64,000 nucleotides of DNA from JALYGJ01 sp963781705. GTDB lineage: Bacteria > Chloroflexota > Limnocylindria > Limnocylindrales > CSP1-4. Shown here one piece after another: positions 1 through 11,784 of this stretch. The notes beneath the pieces were generated by a model. That model was not told where the DNA came from. It saw nothing but the letters and a program-made list of their open reading frames with translations, and did no database searches. The translations under genes and the position numbers were made by a program. Position 1 is the first letter of the stretch. Every line of letters starts with the position of its first letter. The DNA is taken from positions 620,001 through 684,000 of the forward strand of contig CAWAGP010000010.1 of NCBI GenBank assembly GCA_963781705.1, given 5' to 3'.

Positions 1-9
1 ACCTTTGGC

Positions 10-36
10 AACGGCGCGTTTGCATAACGCGCCGTT
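10..36. terminator. Stem-loop, probable terminator of the gene upstream of the window
   Basis: A perfect 11-bp inverted repeat (AACGGCGCGTT / AACGCGCCGTT) encloses a 5-nt loop and is followed by a T-containing tract (CGCTTTGT). It lies just inside the window edge, so it probably ends transcription of a gene that finishes to the left. Confidence 0.55.
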
Positions 37-78
37 CGCTTTGTCCAACGGGTTTCGCCCGCTAGAGGGCCGCTGTCG

Positions 79-708
79 ATGCTCCTGATCTACGCCGTCG
101 CGTTCGGCCTGCTGATCGGGTTCGCGACGCACGGCAGTCTCAAAGGACTGGCCGACGCGCGCGTCCGGCTTTGGCCGGTGGCGCTATTCGGCCTGGCTTT
201 TCAGGTCGCCTTGTTCAGTTCGCCCCTGGCTGCCCTGGTCGGCGCCTGGGGGCCATCGCTGTATGTGCTATCGACGACTGTTGTTCTGATGGCCCTGGTG
301 ATCAACGTGCGCCAGCCCGGCTTCTGGCTGATCACGCTCGGCGCCTGCCTTAACTTCGGCGTGATTATCGCCAACGGCGGGCACATGCCCGCGTCGCCAG
401 CGGCGTTTGCGGCGCTTACCGGGCAGCCGGTCGTGCCGACTGACGTGTTCTCGAATTCCGCCCTGGCCGGACCGACCACCATCCTGCCGCTGCTGGGTGA
501 CGTCTACCTGCTGCCCCACCCGATCCCGTTCGCGAACGTCTTTTCCATCGGCGACGTGCTGATCGGGCTGGGCGGGGCGCTGTGGCTGGCTCGGGTGATG
601 CAGTCGGCGTCCGATTCCACGGTGGTGCGGTCTGCGGCACCCGGCACCATGGCTGCGGCCGGCCGGATCGTGGCCGCTCGTCCGGGCGTGCGAGCCGGCA
701 ATGGCTGA
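79..708 (+). CDS. DUF5317 family integral membrane protein
   Basis: A 209-residue hydrophobic protein with about five membrane segments and a short, Ala/Arg-rich C-terminal tail. The central motif NGGHMPAS and the later NVFSIGDVLIGLG are what I recognise from DUF5317 proteins; no biochemical role is established for the family. A GAGGG lies about nine bases before the ATG. The last 8 bp overlap the start of the downstream diguanylate cyclase, so the two are translationally coupled. The pairing suggests a membrane protein that works with, or is controlled with, c-di-GMP signalling, but that is inference. Confidence 0.75.
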   Translation: MLLIYAVAFGLLIGFATHGSLKGLADARVRLWPVALFGLAFQVALFSSPLAALVGAWGPSLYVLSTTVVLMALVINVRQPGFWLITLGACLNFGVIIANGGHMPASPAAFAALTGQPVVPTDVFSNSALAGPTTILPLLGDVYLLPHPIPFANVFSIGDVLIGLGGALWLARVMQSASDSTVVRSAAPGTMAAAGRIVAARPGVRAGNG

Positions 709-2614
709 CCTTCACCAGCGGCTCGCCGAGACGCTGGCCGAGCTTGTCGCTGCAGTGGGCGCCGACGGCGGCGCCGCGCTGTACCGCGAGACCGGTGACG
801 GGCTGTTCGAGCTGGTTGCCGAACACGGCCGGCCGGCCGATCAGGCGTCCACGCTCGGACGGCTGCTGCACGGCCGGCGCGATCGACAGGGCCAGCTGAA
901 GGGGGATGCGCGGACGCTGCTGCTGCCCACACCGGGCGGCGGCGTGCTGGTGCTGGCGCGCCGAGGTCGCACCGAATTCACGCAGCAGGACGCGGCGCTG
1001 GCGCGACTGTACGTGCGCCAACTGTCCGACGACGACGCGCCGATCACCGCTGCTCACGGTCGCTCGCCATGGGCACGCCAGCTCGAGGCTATCCAGGGCA
1101 TCGGCGCGCGGCTAAGCCGGCTGGCTACGATCCCCGAACTGGGCGCGACCATCTGCACTGAAACGCGCCAGGTGATCGACTACGACAGCGCCCAGGTGCT
1201 CCTGTTCGGAGCCGACGGCCGCCTCGAGCAAGTCGCATCGAGCGATGTTGCCGACGAGCGCAGCCCGCGCTCCGGGGCAGGGCAGCCGGATCTGAGTGGC
1301 GGACCCGCGGCCGAGGCGGTCGCGCGCGCGGCGCATGGCGGCGTGCCCGTGCTCGCATCACAGCTGGCGCGCGGCCACGACCACCGTGACCAGGAGTCGC
1401 TGCTGGTCGTGCCGCTTCACCACGAGGGCCGCATCAGCGGCGTGATCTGCCTGTGCGCTCGTGGCGAGCGCTTCGACGACGACGACTTGCGCCTGCTCCA
1501 GATCCTGGCCGGCCAGGCGGCCGTGGCAATCGAGAACGCACGGCTGATGATGGGCCGCGACAAGCTCGTCCAGGAGCTGGCTGCGCTGCTCGAAGTGAGC
1601 ACCGCTGCCGGACGCGCGAGCGACGAGATCGAGCTCGCCGGCGTTGTCGCCGCGCGCATGCGCTCCGCCACCAACATGGATTCGTGCGTCGTGTGGCGCT
1701 GGGACGAAACCTCGACCATGCTCCGCCTGCTGACCCAGGACGGCGCCTGGATCAGCGGCCAGGAGACGATCGACGCAGCCGATTCACCGGACCGCCGGGA
1801 TGTGCTGCGCGAAGGCCGGCCGCGCGTCATCCAGGCCGGTGACACGAACGATGCTGGTGCGCTGGCCAACCAGCTACGCGCCCATGGCGGCCATACGCTC
1901 ATCCTGCTGCCGCTCAACACCGGCACGCGCACGATCGGGCTGGTCGAACTGTTCGCGCTCGGCGCGCCGCGGCGGATGGACGAATCAGAGATGCAGACCT
2001 GTGAGGCGATGGCCAGCCTGGCGGCCACCGGTCTCGAGCGCGTGCGGCTCTTCCAGCAGCTGCAGAGCGCGGCCGACGTCGACCTGGTCACCGGCGTGCA
2101 CAACCACCGCTACCTGCAGGAGCGGCTGCGCCAGGAGGTCGCGCGAACGGCGCGCGGCCACGGCTCGATGGCTGTCTTGATGCTCGACCTCGATCGCTTC
2201 AAGCCGGTCAACGACCGGCACGGCCACGCAAACGGCGACCGCGTGTTGAGCAACATTGCCGCGATCATCCGCGCTGCCGTGCGCACCAGCGACATCGTTG
2301 CCCGCTACGGCGGCGACGAATTCGTGGTCGTCATGCCCGATGCCGGCGGCGACCAGGCCGAAGCCGTTGCGCGGCGCGTCGTGGCGGGTGTGCGCGGCAC
2401 CGCCCATGAGCTTGCCGACGGCAGCACGGTCAGCGTTGGGATCAGCGCCGGCCTGTCGATCTATCCGGCCGACGGTCGCACGTCCGCCCAGCTCCTCGCT
2501 GCCGCCGACGCCGCGATGTACGCGGTCAAGCGCAGCGGCGGCGGTCAGGTCGAGCGATCGACCGTCGCGCCGCCGATGAACTTCGAGGTGGCTCCGGCCT
2601 CGATGGCCGGCTGA
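701..2614 (+). CDS. GAF-GAF-GGDEF diguanylate cyclase
   Basis: A 637-residue soluble sensor enzyme predicted to make cyclic di-GMP from two GTP. An N-terminal region of uncertain fold (about 1-120) is followed by two GAF-like sensory domains (about 130-285 and 290-455) and a GGDEF domain from about residue 459. The active-site motif GGDEF is intact at residues 537-541, and the metal/substrate motif DLDRFKPVND lies upstream. RTSD sits exactly five residues before GGDEF and forms a canonical RxxD inhibitory site, so product feedback is expected. No EAL domain and no membrane segment are seen. The ATG overlaps the end of the DUF5317 gene by 8 bp. Confidence 0.9.
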   Translation: MADLHQRLAETLAELVAAVGADGGAALYRETGDGLFELVAEHGRPADQASTLGRLLHGRRDRQGQLKGDARTLLLPTPGGGVLVLARRGRTEFTQQDAALARLYVRQLSDDDAPITAAHGRSPWARQLEAIQGIGARLSRLATIPELGATICTETRQVIDYDSAQVLLFGADGRLEQVASSDVADERSPRSGAGQPDLSGGPAAEAVARAAHGGVPVLASQLARGHDHRDQESLLVVPLHHEGRISGVICLCARGERFDDDDLRLLQILAGQAAVAIENARLMMGRDKLVQELAALLEVSTAAGRASDEIELAGVVAARMRSATNMDSCVVWRWDETSTMLRLLTQDGAWISGQETIDAADSPDRRDVLREGRPRVIQAGDTNDAGALANQLRAHGGHTLILLPLNTGTRTIGLVELFALGAPRRMDESEMQTCEAMASLAATGLERVRLFQQLQSAADVDLVTGVHNHRYLQERLRQEVARTARGHGSMAVLMLDLDRFKPVNDRHGHANGDRVLSNIAAIIRAAVRTSDIVARYGGDEFVVVMPDAGGDQAEAVARRVVAGVRGTAHELADGSTVSVGISAGLSIYPADGRTSAQLLAAADAAMYAVKRSGGGQVERSTVAPPMNFEVAPASMAG

Positions 2615-2627
2615 CGCTGACTCCGGG

Positions 2628-3728
<1,101 letters not shown>

Positions 3729-3865
3729 CGGGCCTGACCCTCCTCAGGACGTCGTAAGCCGGATCCGGCTTCGGATCAATGCGGCGCGACCGCCCTGTTT
3801 CGTGATCGTAGCACCGCTCTCGACGCCAACCGCCTACGATGCGCGACGGCAAGGGAGGTGCATCA

Positions 3866-4144
3866 ATGCCGGATTTTGGACTGGGCATCATCGGCTGGAT
3901 CGTCATCGGCTTCCTGGCCGGTGCGTTTTCGGGCATCGTCGTCGCCAACCGGACGCCCGGTGGTTGCCTGGCCAACATCCTGATCGGCGTGCTGGGCGGG
4001 CTGGTCGGTGGCTTCCTTGCCCGTCAGCTGTTCCCGAATGAGGCGGTATACGGCTGGATCGGCGCGCTGGTGGTCGCCTTCGTCGGCGCGGTCATCGTGC
4101 GCTGGTTGCTGGGCATGGCCAGTCCCGGGCCGCGCCACTACTGA
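3866..4144 (+). CDS. GlsB/YeaQ/YmgE family small membrane protein
   Basis: A 92-residue protein with three hydrophobic segments and the Gly-rich repeats (GIIGWIVIGFLAG, NILIGVLGGLVGG) typical of the transglycosylase-associated GlsB/YeaQ family, linked to general stress in other bacteria. I chose the ATG at 3866 rather than an in-frame ATG at 3839 because AGGGAGGTG lies five bases before it. A TACGAT box at 3836-3841 could be its -10. It is a single-gene unit facing the convergent TfoX-like gene. Confidence 0.8.
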   Translation: MPDFGLGIIGWIVIGFLAGAFSGIVVANRTPGGCLANILIGVLGGLVGGFLARQLFPNEAVYGWIGALVVAFVGAVIVRWLLGMASPGPRHY

Positions 4145-4154
4145 TGCGCGCGGG

Positions 4155-4514
4155 CTAACGGCCCTTCTTGGGCGGTAGCGAGAGGGCGTAGGCGAGCGAG
4201 CGCTCCGCCCACGTCCCGATCGTGGCGGTCCCGGTGCGCCAGCCGGGCACGCTGACGTACTCGCGCATCGGCCGGCCGGGCATCGGCTCCAGCGGACGGC
4301 AGCCACCTGCCAGCGCCGCGGCACGCTCCGCCTCGGGCAGGCGGAAGAACAACTCGTCGGCGAAGAGGCCCATGAACATCTGGCCGTTGGCGAACGCGGC
4401 CACGCTGCCGAACATCGGCCGCACGGTCACCCGCGGATCGTCGGGCACGAGCGGGCGGAACTCATCACGCGCGCCGGCGCTGCTCTTGGGCGAGGGGCGG
4501 TCGCTGCGGGCCAC
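4155..4514 (-). CDS. TfoX N-terminal domain protein
   Basis: A 119-residue protein with the TfoX/Sxy N-terminal fold signature: RPMFGSVAAFANGQMF, then a two-strand segment GLFADELFFRLPEAER. The family is named after a competence regulator, but standalone N-terminal domains are common and functionally unassigned. The start is a GTG with a CATAAT box six bases upstream, so the mRNA is probably leaderless. A Lys-rich PPKKGR tail ends the protein. Confidence 0.8.
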   Translation of the reverse strand: MARSDRPSPKSSAGARDEFRPLVPDDPRVTVRPMFGSVAAFANGQMFMGLFADELFFRLPEAERAAALAGGCRPLEPMPGRPMREYVSVPGWRTGTATIGTWAERSLAYALSLPPKKGR

Positions 4515-4520
4515 GCGCGG

Positions 4521-4526
4521 ATTATG
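4521..4526 (-). promoter_or_regulatory. -10 box CATAAT, leaderless start of the TfoX-like gene
   Basis: Six bases separate the box from the GTG at 4514, which places the transcription start at or next to the start codon. Confidence 0.5.
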
Positions 4527-4542
4527 CCGCCCAGCCGGACGG

Positions 4543-4953
4543 TCAGCGCAGCTCCTGGATGCGGATAAGGTTGCCTGCGGGATCGCGGACGGCGCAGTCG
4601 CGAACCCCGTACGGCTGCTGGGTCGGCTCCTGGACGACCTCGGCGCCGCCGACCTGCACGCGCTCGAAGGTGCCGTCGAGGTCCGCGGTGGCCAGCAGGA
4701 TCCAGCCGTACGTGCCCTTGGCCATCATCTCGACGATGGTTCGGCGCTCGTCGTCGGTGATTCCGGGGTCGACGGCCGGCGGCGCCAGCAGGATGGACGT
4801 GTCGGGCTGGCCGGCGGGGCCGACCGTGATCCAGCGCATCTTGCCGGCGCCGACGTCGGTGCGGACCTCGAAGCCGAGGATGTCGCGATAGAAGGCCAGC
4901 GAGGCATCGGGGTCGTCGTGTGGGAGGGAACTCGCGTGAATGGTGATGTCCAT
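4543..4953 (-). CDS. VOC superfamily (glyoxalase/bleomycin resistance-like) protein
   Basis: A 136-residue single-domain vicinal oxygen chelate protein: DPDASLAFYRDILGFEVR near the N-terminus and the C-terminal motif VRDCAVRDPAGNLIRIQE. Substrate cannot be read from sequence; relatives include dioxygenases, glyoxalases and drug-binding proteins. Two in-frame ATGs occur. The second (4953) is preferred because a TAGCAT box lies seven bases before it and overlaps the first. It sits 10 bp downstream of the AraC-type regulator and next to a UvrA-like ATPase, so the three may form a drug or toxicant response group (inference). Confidence 0.85.
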   Translation of the reverse strand: MDITIHASSLPHDDPDASLAFYRDILGFEVRTDVGAGKMRWITVGPAGQPDTSILLAPPAVDPGITDDERRTIVEMMAKGTYGWILLATADLDGTFERVQVGGAEVVQEPTQQPYGVRDCAVRDPAGNLIRIQELR

Positions 4954-4960
4954 GGCGGCC

Positions 4961-4966
4961 ATGCTA
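4961..4966 (-). promoter_or_regulatory. -10 box TAGCAT, leaderless start of the VOC gene
   Basis: Seven bases lie between the box and the ATG at 4953. The box overlaps an alternative upstream ATG, which argues against that start. Confidence 0.5.
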
Positions 4967-5407
4967 GGTGCGGCCCGGCGCCGCCGCTTCTTGATTCCTG
5001 ACCGGTCTGGTCACCTGTTTGGCCACGCACGAGGGCATCCCCGCGGTCGCCTGCGCCTCGTTCTGGCGGTACGTGCTGGGCGGCATGCCGACCAGTTCAC
5101 TGAAGCGACTGCTGAACGTGCCCAGCGATGAGCAGCCGACCGCGAAGCAGACATCCGTGACGCTCAGGTCGCCGCGCCGCAGCAGGGCCATCGCGCGCTC
5201 GATGCGCCGCGTCATCAGGTAGGAGTACGGCGACTCGCCGTAGGCGAGCTTGAACTCGCGGCTGAGATGTCCGGCGGACATGTGCGCGCCGCGCGCGAGC
5301 GCCTCGACATCGAGCGGCTGCGCGTACTCACGGTCGATCCGGTCGCGGACGCGACGCAGCCAGGCGAGGTCATTCAGATGCTGTGCCTCGGCGGCGGTAC
5401 TGCTCAC
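4964..5407 (-). CDS. AraC-family transcriptional regulator (HTH domain only)
   Basis: A 147-residue protein consisting almost entirely of the two-helix-turn-helix AraC domain: LDVEALARGAHMSAGHLSREFK is the first HTH and DVCFAVGCSSLGTFSSRFSE the second. There is no room for a ligand-binding cupin domain, so effector sensing may be direct or absent. It starts with GTG seven bases after a CACGAT box. It lies immediately upstream of the VOC gene and downstream of the short uvrA-like gene on the same strand, and may control both. Confidence 0.88.
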   Translation of the reverse strand: MSSTAAEAQHLNDLAWLRRVRDRIDREYAQPLDVEALARGAHMSAGHLSREFKLAYGESPYSYLMTRRIERAMALLRRGDLSVTDVCFAVGCSSLGTFSSRFSELVGMPPSTYRQNEAQATAGMPSCVAKQVTRPVRNQEAAAPGRT

Positions 5408-5414
5408 CTGCGAG

Positions 5415-5420
5415 ATCGTG
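5415..5420 (-). promoter_or_regulatory. -10 box CACGAT, leaderless start of the AraC regulator
   Basis: The spacer to the GTG at 5407 is seven bases. Confidence 0.45.
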
Positions 5421-5427
5421 CCACAAG

Positions 5428-7779
<2,352 letters not shown>

Positions 7780-7785
7780 GGCGGG

Positions 7786-7791
7786 ACTCTA
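7786..7791 (-). promoter_or_regulatory. -10 box TAGAGT, leaderless start of the uvrA-like gene
   Basis: The spacer to the ATG at 7779 is six bases. Confidence 0.55.
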
Positions 7792-7842
7792 GCCCCGGCT
7801 CGGTGCGCGACGCTTCTCAATTCCTGCCGGCCGGTCTCTCAA

Positions 7843-8382
7843 CTACTGGCGGGCGGACTCCAGCAGGCCCTCACGACGACCGCCGGCGAGCAGTTGGTCG
7901 GCCACCTCGTCGGCCCACGCGTCGACTGCCGGCCAATCGCGAAAGTCACCGCGCGGCGCGCGCAACACGCGCACGATCATCTTCTCGCCCAGACCCAGCC
8001 GATCAGCGTCGAGCAGGCCGGCGAAGATACGGTGGCTGCGCGCGCCGCTCTGCTCCATCAATCGAGGCATGTCCTCCGGCTCGGTCTGGGGCATCGCCGG
8101 CCGGCCGATCGGGCCGCTGCTGAAGAGCCATGTCGGCCGTTGCGCGAGCTCTGCCCCGAAGCGCGCCACGAAACTGACCGCGTCCGGCAGCCAGTGGCCG
8201 ATGTAGACGGCGCTGCCAACCAGCACCGCGTCGAACTGAGCCACTGTGTCGACCTCGGCGACGGCCTTGTCGGTCACCCTGATGCCGCGCCTGGCGAGGA
8301 CGCGGCCGATCTCGTCGGCAATGTCGTGCGTGGCGCCGTGACGGCTGGCAGTGGCGATCAGGACGCGCTTTTCCACTCGCAT
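7843..8382 (-). CDS. Flavodoxin-domain protein (HemG-like)
   Basis: A 179-residue FMN-binding flavodoxin fold. The phosphate-binding loop is TASRHGATHDIADEIG, followed by DAVLVGSAVYIGHW and LFSSGPIG, the pattern seen in menaquinone-dependent protoporphyrinogen oxidase (HemG) relatives and in many Chloroflexi/Actinobacteria flavodoxins. Substrate is not assigned. The ATG at 8382 is preferred over an in-frame TTG at 8418 because AAGGG lies seven bases upstream. It is encoded 62 bp downstream of the thioredoxin gene on the same strand, which suggests a small redox unit. Confidence 0.8.
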   Translation of the reverse strand: MRVEKRVLIATASRHGATHDIADEIGRVLARRGIRVTDKAVAEVDTVAQFDAVLVGSAVYIGHWLPDAVSFVARFGAELAQRPTWLFSSGPIGRPAMPQTEPEDMPRLMEQSGARSHRIFAGLLDADRLGLGEKMIVRVLRAPRGDFRDWPAVDAWADEVADQLLAGGRREGLLESARQ

Positions 8383-8444
8383 ATCAGAGCCCTTCGCAGG
8401 CCGGAACGGGAGTGCCAAACGCCCCGCCGGGTGGGGGCCGACGG

Positions 8445-8918
8445 TCAGGTGCGCAGCAGGTGTGGAGTCAGGCGGATGGTGAGTGCGCTCTTGGGCAGCG
8501 CACCAACGATGCGATCCACCACGCGGCCGTTCTTGATGACCACCATGGTCGGGATGCTGTACGCCTCGAACCGCTTTGCCGTCGCGGGGTTGTCATCGAC
8601 GTTCACCTTGACCACCTTGAGCCGCCCGGCGTACTCGCGCGACAGCTCCTCGAGGATGGGGCTGACGAAACGGCACGGCCCGCACCACGGTGCCCACAGG
8701 TCGACGACCACCGCGGGCGCCGCCGCTGCCTCCACGTCGAAGGTAGCGTCGCTGGCGTTGACCAGCCACGGCAGAGCCTTGCCGCAACTGCCGCAGTGCG
8801 GGACGCCCCGCTCGCTGGCGTGGATCTTGTTCAACTTGCCGCAGCCGGCGCAGCGCAGCATCGACTCGGGTGCGCCCTGGGCGGGCTGGGGGTTGGTGGT
8901 CGGCTGGGGTTCGGTCAT
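8445..8918 (-). CDS. trxC: Thioredoxin 2 (zinc-binding TrxC type)
   Basis: A 157-residue thiol-disulfide reductase. The N-terminal zinc module has two CxxC pairs (CAGC and CGSC) as in TrxC. The thioredoxin domain has the active site WAPWCGPC and cis-Pro in the SIPTMV motif. The start is the ATG at 8918; a GAGG lies about 12 bases upstream. It is divergent from the GNAT gene, with only 33 bp between the two starts, so their promoters overlap. Confidence 0.9.
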   Translation of the reverse strand: MTEPQPTTNPQPAQGAPESMLRCAGCGKLNKIHASERGVPHCGSCGKALPWLVNASDATFDVEAAAAPAVVVDLWAPWCGPCRFVSPILEELSREYAGRLKVVKVNVDDNPATAKRFEAYSIPTMVVIKNGRVVDRIVGALPKSALTIRLTPHLLRT

Positions 8919-8938
8919 CGTCGGCTGCCTCGCGAGGA

Positions 8939-8944
8939 TACGCT
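8939..8944 (+). promoter_or_regulatory. -10 box TACGCT, leaderless start of the GNAT gene
   Basis: The spacer to the ATG at 8952 is seven bases. On the other strand the same stretch (TATCCT) could serve the divergent thioredoxin gene. Confidence 0.4.
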
Positions 8945-8951
8945 TGCGCGC

Positions 8952-9293
8952 ATGAATCAGGCTGACGCGGACCCGCCCGACATCGTCGATGACCGCGACG
9001 CACGGCGCTGGCAGGCACGGATCGACGGCGAGGTGGTCGGGTATGCCGAGTACCGCCTGTCGGCCGGCCGCATCACCTTCACCCACACCGTCGTGCCGCC
9101 GGAGTACGAAGGGCGCGGCATCGCCTCGCGCCTGGCCCGGCGTGCCCTGGACGACGCGCTCGAGCGCGGCCTGCGTATCACGCCGCGCTGCCCCTTCATC
9201 CGCGCGTACGTGCGCCGCCACGGCGAGTACCTGCCCCAGGTCGACTTTCCGCCGGAGCACGCTCCGCCCAGCGCCGAGTCGTCAGCCGAGTGA
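8952..9293 (+). CDS. Small GNAT N-acetyltransferase-like protein (NATD1/YjdJ type)
   Basis: A 113-residue protein matching the minimal GNAT family COG2388. The acetyl-CoA loop region EGRGIASRLARRALDDA is followed by the diagnostic CPFIRAYVRRH. Substrates of this group are unknown. The start is an ATG with a TACGCT box seven bases upstream. Its stop overlaps the GTG of the EamA transporter gene by 4 bp (GTGA). Confidence 0.82.
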   Translation: MNQADADPPDIVDDRDARRWQARIDGEVVGYAEYRLSAGRITFTHTVVPPEYEGRGIASRLARRALDDALERGLRITPRCPFIRAYVRRHGEYLPQVDFPPEHAPPSAESSAE

Positions 9294-10201
9294 GGCTGCT
9301 CGCGCTCATCGGTGAGCGACCGCGCCTGGCCGCGCTGCTCGGCGCCCTGTGCATCTCCTTTTCGGGCGTGCTGTACCGCTTCTCCGACGTCACGCCCGAG
9401 ACGGCGACCGTCTTTCGCTGCCTGTACGGCCTGCCGCTGCTGGTCGCCGTGGCGCTGATCGAGCGCCGGCGGGGCGGCTCGCTGTCGTGGCCGGCACGCC
9501 GCATGGCGGCTTTCGCCGGCCTGCTGTTCGCTGGCGACCTGCTCTTCTGGCATCACACCATCGATGCCGTCGGCGCCGGGCTTGCCACCGTGCTGGGCAA
9601 CATGCAGGTCGTCATCGTGGCCATCGCCGCGTGGCTACTGTGGCACGAGCGGCCGACCGGCCGGACGCTGCTTGCCCTGCCCGTCGTCTTGTTCGGCGTG
9701 GTGCTGATCGGCGGCGTACTGGGTGGCAACACCTTCGGCGTCGACCCGCAACTGGGGGTCGCTCTCGGCATCCTGACCGCGTTCTGCTACGGCAGCTACC
9801 TGCTCGTGATTCGCCGCGCCTCGCACGGGCGGGTGGCCGAGCCGGTCGCCATCTCGACCGCCTCCACGCTGGTGATCGCCGTCGTGGTCGGCGTCGCGCT
9901 CGGCAAGCTCGACCCGCTGCCCAGCCTGGAGGCCAACTTGTGGCTCGCGCTGCTCGGCGTGTCGGCCCAGTCGGCCGGCTACCTGCTGATCTCGTACTCG
10001 CTGCCGCGCCTGCCGGCGGTGGTCACCAGCATCATCCTGCTCGCCCAGCCGGTGCTGGCAGTGATCCTGGCCATGGTGCTGCTGGGCGAGGACCCGTCGG
10101 CCGGCCAGCTGCTGGGCGTCCTGCTGGTGGTGGGCGGCATCGCTCTCGCCACGGTGCCCCTGCGCAGACGCGGCCGTGGGCTGCTGACGGCGTCCGCCTG
10201 A
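9290..10201 (+). CDS. DMT superfamily transporter (EamA family)
   Basis: A 303-residue protein with about ten membrane segments and two EamA repeats; the second begins near LGVALGILTAFCYGSYLLVI. Such proteins export or import small metabolites; the substrate cannot be inferred. It starts at a GTG that overlaps the stop of the GNAT gene, so translation is coupled. A short Arg-rich C-terminus ends in the cytoplasm. Confidence 0.88.
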   Translation: MRLLALIGERPRLAALLGALCISFSGVLYRFSDVTPETATVFRCLYGLPLLVAVALIERRRGGSLSWPARRMAAFAGLLFAGDLLFWHHTIDAVGAGLATVLGNMQVVIVAIAAWLLWHERPTGRTLLALPVVLFGVVLIGGVLGGNTFGVDPQLGVALGILTAFCYGSYLLVIRRASHGRVAEPVAISTASTLVIAVVVGVALGKLDPLPSLEANLWLALLGVSAQSAGYLLISYSLPRLPAVVTSIILLAQPVLAVILAMVLLGEDPSAGQLLGVLLVVGGIALATVPLRRRGRGLLTASA

Positions 10202-10311
10202 GAGCGAAACGGTCCATTCGGCACTGGCCGCAGGCCACGCGGGCGGCAAACATCAACATCTGGGGCAGTAATGGCGGCGGGCTGCGGGTCGCCCGAGTGG
10301 GAGGCGGTCCG

Positions 10312-10782
10312 ATGAAGACCCTCGTGATCTACGCGTCGCGCAAGGGCAATACCAAACTGGTGGCCGAGCGGATAGCCGAAACGCTCCGGTCCCGCGGCGC
10401 AGTCGAGCTGATCGACGCGGAGGACGCGCCGCTCAAGCTGCCCCAGGCTGAGCTGATCTTCGTCGGCGGCCCGACCGAGGCCCACTCGCTCACGAAGCCG
10501 ATGGTCCACTTCTTCGAGGGTCTCGCCGGGGGCGCGCTGGCCGGCCGTGCGGCGGCCGCCTTCGACACGCGGCTGTCGTGGCCCAGGCTCCTGTCGGGGT
10601 CGGCCGCGGTGGCTATCACCAAGTACCTGCGCGATGCCGGTGCGGTGGTCGTCGTGCCGCCCGAGAGTTTCATCGTCAGCGCCGCGCCCGAGCTCCTGCC
10701 GGGCGAGATAGAGCGTGCCGGCTACTGGGCGACGACTGTCGCGGAGAAGGCCGAAACCAAGGTCGTCGTTCCCGTCCACTGA
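10312..10782 (+). CDS. Flavodoxin-domain protein
   Basis: A 156-residue flavodoxin. LVIYASRKGNTKLVAERIAETL is the FMN phosphate loop and IFVGGPTEAHSLTKPM the second flavin-contact region. GAGGCGG precedes the ATG. The partner and substrate are unknown. It is followed after 34 bp by the bactofilin-like membrane protein gene on the same strand. Confidence 0.8.
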   Translation: MKTLVIYASRKGNTKLVAERIAETLRSRGAVELIDAEDAPLKLPQAELIFVGGPTEAHSLTKPMVHFFEGLAGGALAGRAAAAFDTRLSWPRLLSGSAAVAITKYLRDAGAVVVVPPESFIVSAAPELLPGEIERAGYWATTVAEKAETKVVVPVH

Positions 10783-10816
10783 TTCCCGCGCGCACCAGTT
10801 CACAAGGAAGGAAACT

Positions 10817-11761
10817 ATGAAATCCGTGCTTCGCCATCTGTTGGGCGTGCCCATTTTCCTGGCGGTCGGCTGCCTGATCCTCGCGCCGGCGGTGCTGGCC
10901 GACCAGCCGCTGGTCGAACACGGCAGCGCCGTGGTCGCCGTCGGCCACAGCGTGACCGTTGCGCCGGGCGAGCAGCTCGACGCGGTGGTCGTCGTCGACG
11001 GCGACGCGCTCATCGAGGGCACCGTCAACTCGGTCACGGTGGTCAACGGCACGGCCACTCTGCGCGCGGCGCAAATTGAAACGCTGGTCATCGTCGACGG
11101 GAGGGCCGACCTGGGTACCGGCACGACCATCACCGGCGATCTCGTCCAGTTTTCGTCAACCGTGCAGCGCGCCGATGGCGTCGTCATGGGTGGCACGGTC
11201 CGCGATGCGGCGGCAACGCTCGCCGGGCTGGCGCTGTTCCTGGGTTTCGCCGCGCTGCTCATCTGGTTCGGTATCGTGCTGACGACCCTCGTCGCCGGCT
11301 TCGCGCTGGCCGCCTTCGGGGCGCGCCAGACGCGTGCGGCGGAGGCGATCATCAGCCGCGAGCCGGTCAAGGCCTTCTTCGCCGGCCTGGGCATGCTCAT
11401 CGGCGTGCCCATCGTGGCGGTGCTGCTGATGGTCTCGATCGTCGGCGCGCCGCTGGGCGTGAGCGTGCTGCTGTTCGTGCTGCCCACCATCGCCTTCGTC
11501 GGCTACCTGGTCGCAGCGATCTGGATGGGCGAGTGGCTACTCGCGCGGAGCGGCCGAGCCCCGTCCGAGCGGCCCTACCTGGCTGCGCTGGTCGGCCTGG
11601 TAGTGGGTGCGATCCTTGGCTTCGTGCCGCTGATCACCGCGCTCATTTCGTTCTTCGGTGTCGGCGCGGTGACCATTGCCGGCTGGCGCACGCTGGTCGG
11701 CCGCGGTGGCGCGGTTCAACCGCAATCATTCCAGACGCACGCATCCGGCACTGCGGCGTGA
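10817..11761 (+). CDS. Bactofilin-like (polymer-forming) repeat membrane protein
   Basis: A 314-residue protein. A signal peptide (about 1-28, ending AVLA) leads into short beta-repeats (residues 30-130: VVVVDGDALIEGTVNSVTVV and similar) that resemble the right-handed beta-helix of bactofilin/polymer-forming domains. The C-terminal half has four or five membrane segments. AAGGAAGGA precedes the ATG. The exported repeat domain plus membrane anchor suggests a cell-envelope scaffold. It is followed 23 bp later by the GerW-family gene, probably in the same operon. Confidence 0.7.
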   Translation: MKSVLRHLLGVPIFLAVGCLILAPAVLADQPLVEHGSAVVAVGHSVTVAPGEQLDAVVVVDGDALIEGTVNSVTVVNGTATLRAAQIETLVIVDGRADLGTGTTITGDLVQFSSTVQRADGVVMGGTVRDAAATLAGLALFLGFAALLIWFGIVLTTLVAGFALAAFGARQTRAAEAIISREPVKAFFAGLGMLIGVPIVAVLLMVSIVGAPLGVSVLLFVLPTIAFVGYLVAAIWMGEWLLARSGRAPSERPYLAALVGLVVGAILGFVPLITALISFFGVGAVTIAGWRTLVGRGGAVQPQSFQTHASGTAA

Positions 11762-11784
11762 GCGGATTCAAGGAGGCACAGGAC

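Noticed and set aside
9979..11490. A 503-codon open frame on the minus strand
   Set aside because: It lies antisense to the EamA, flavodoxin and bactofilin-like genes, has Ser/Thr/Arg-skewed composition and no family motif. High GC keeps antisense frames open.
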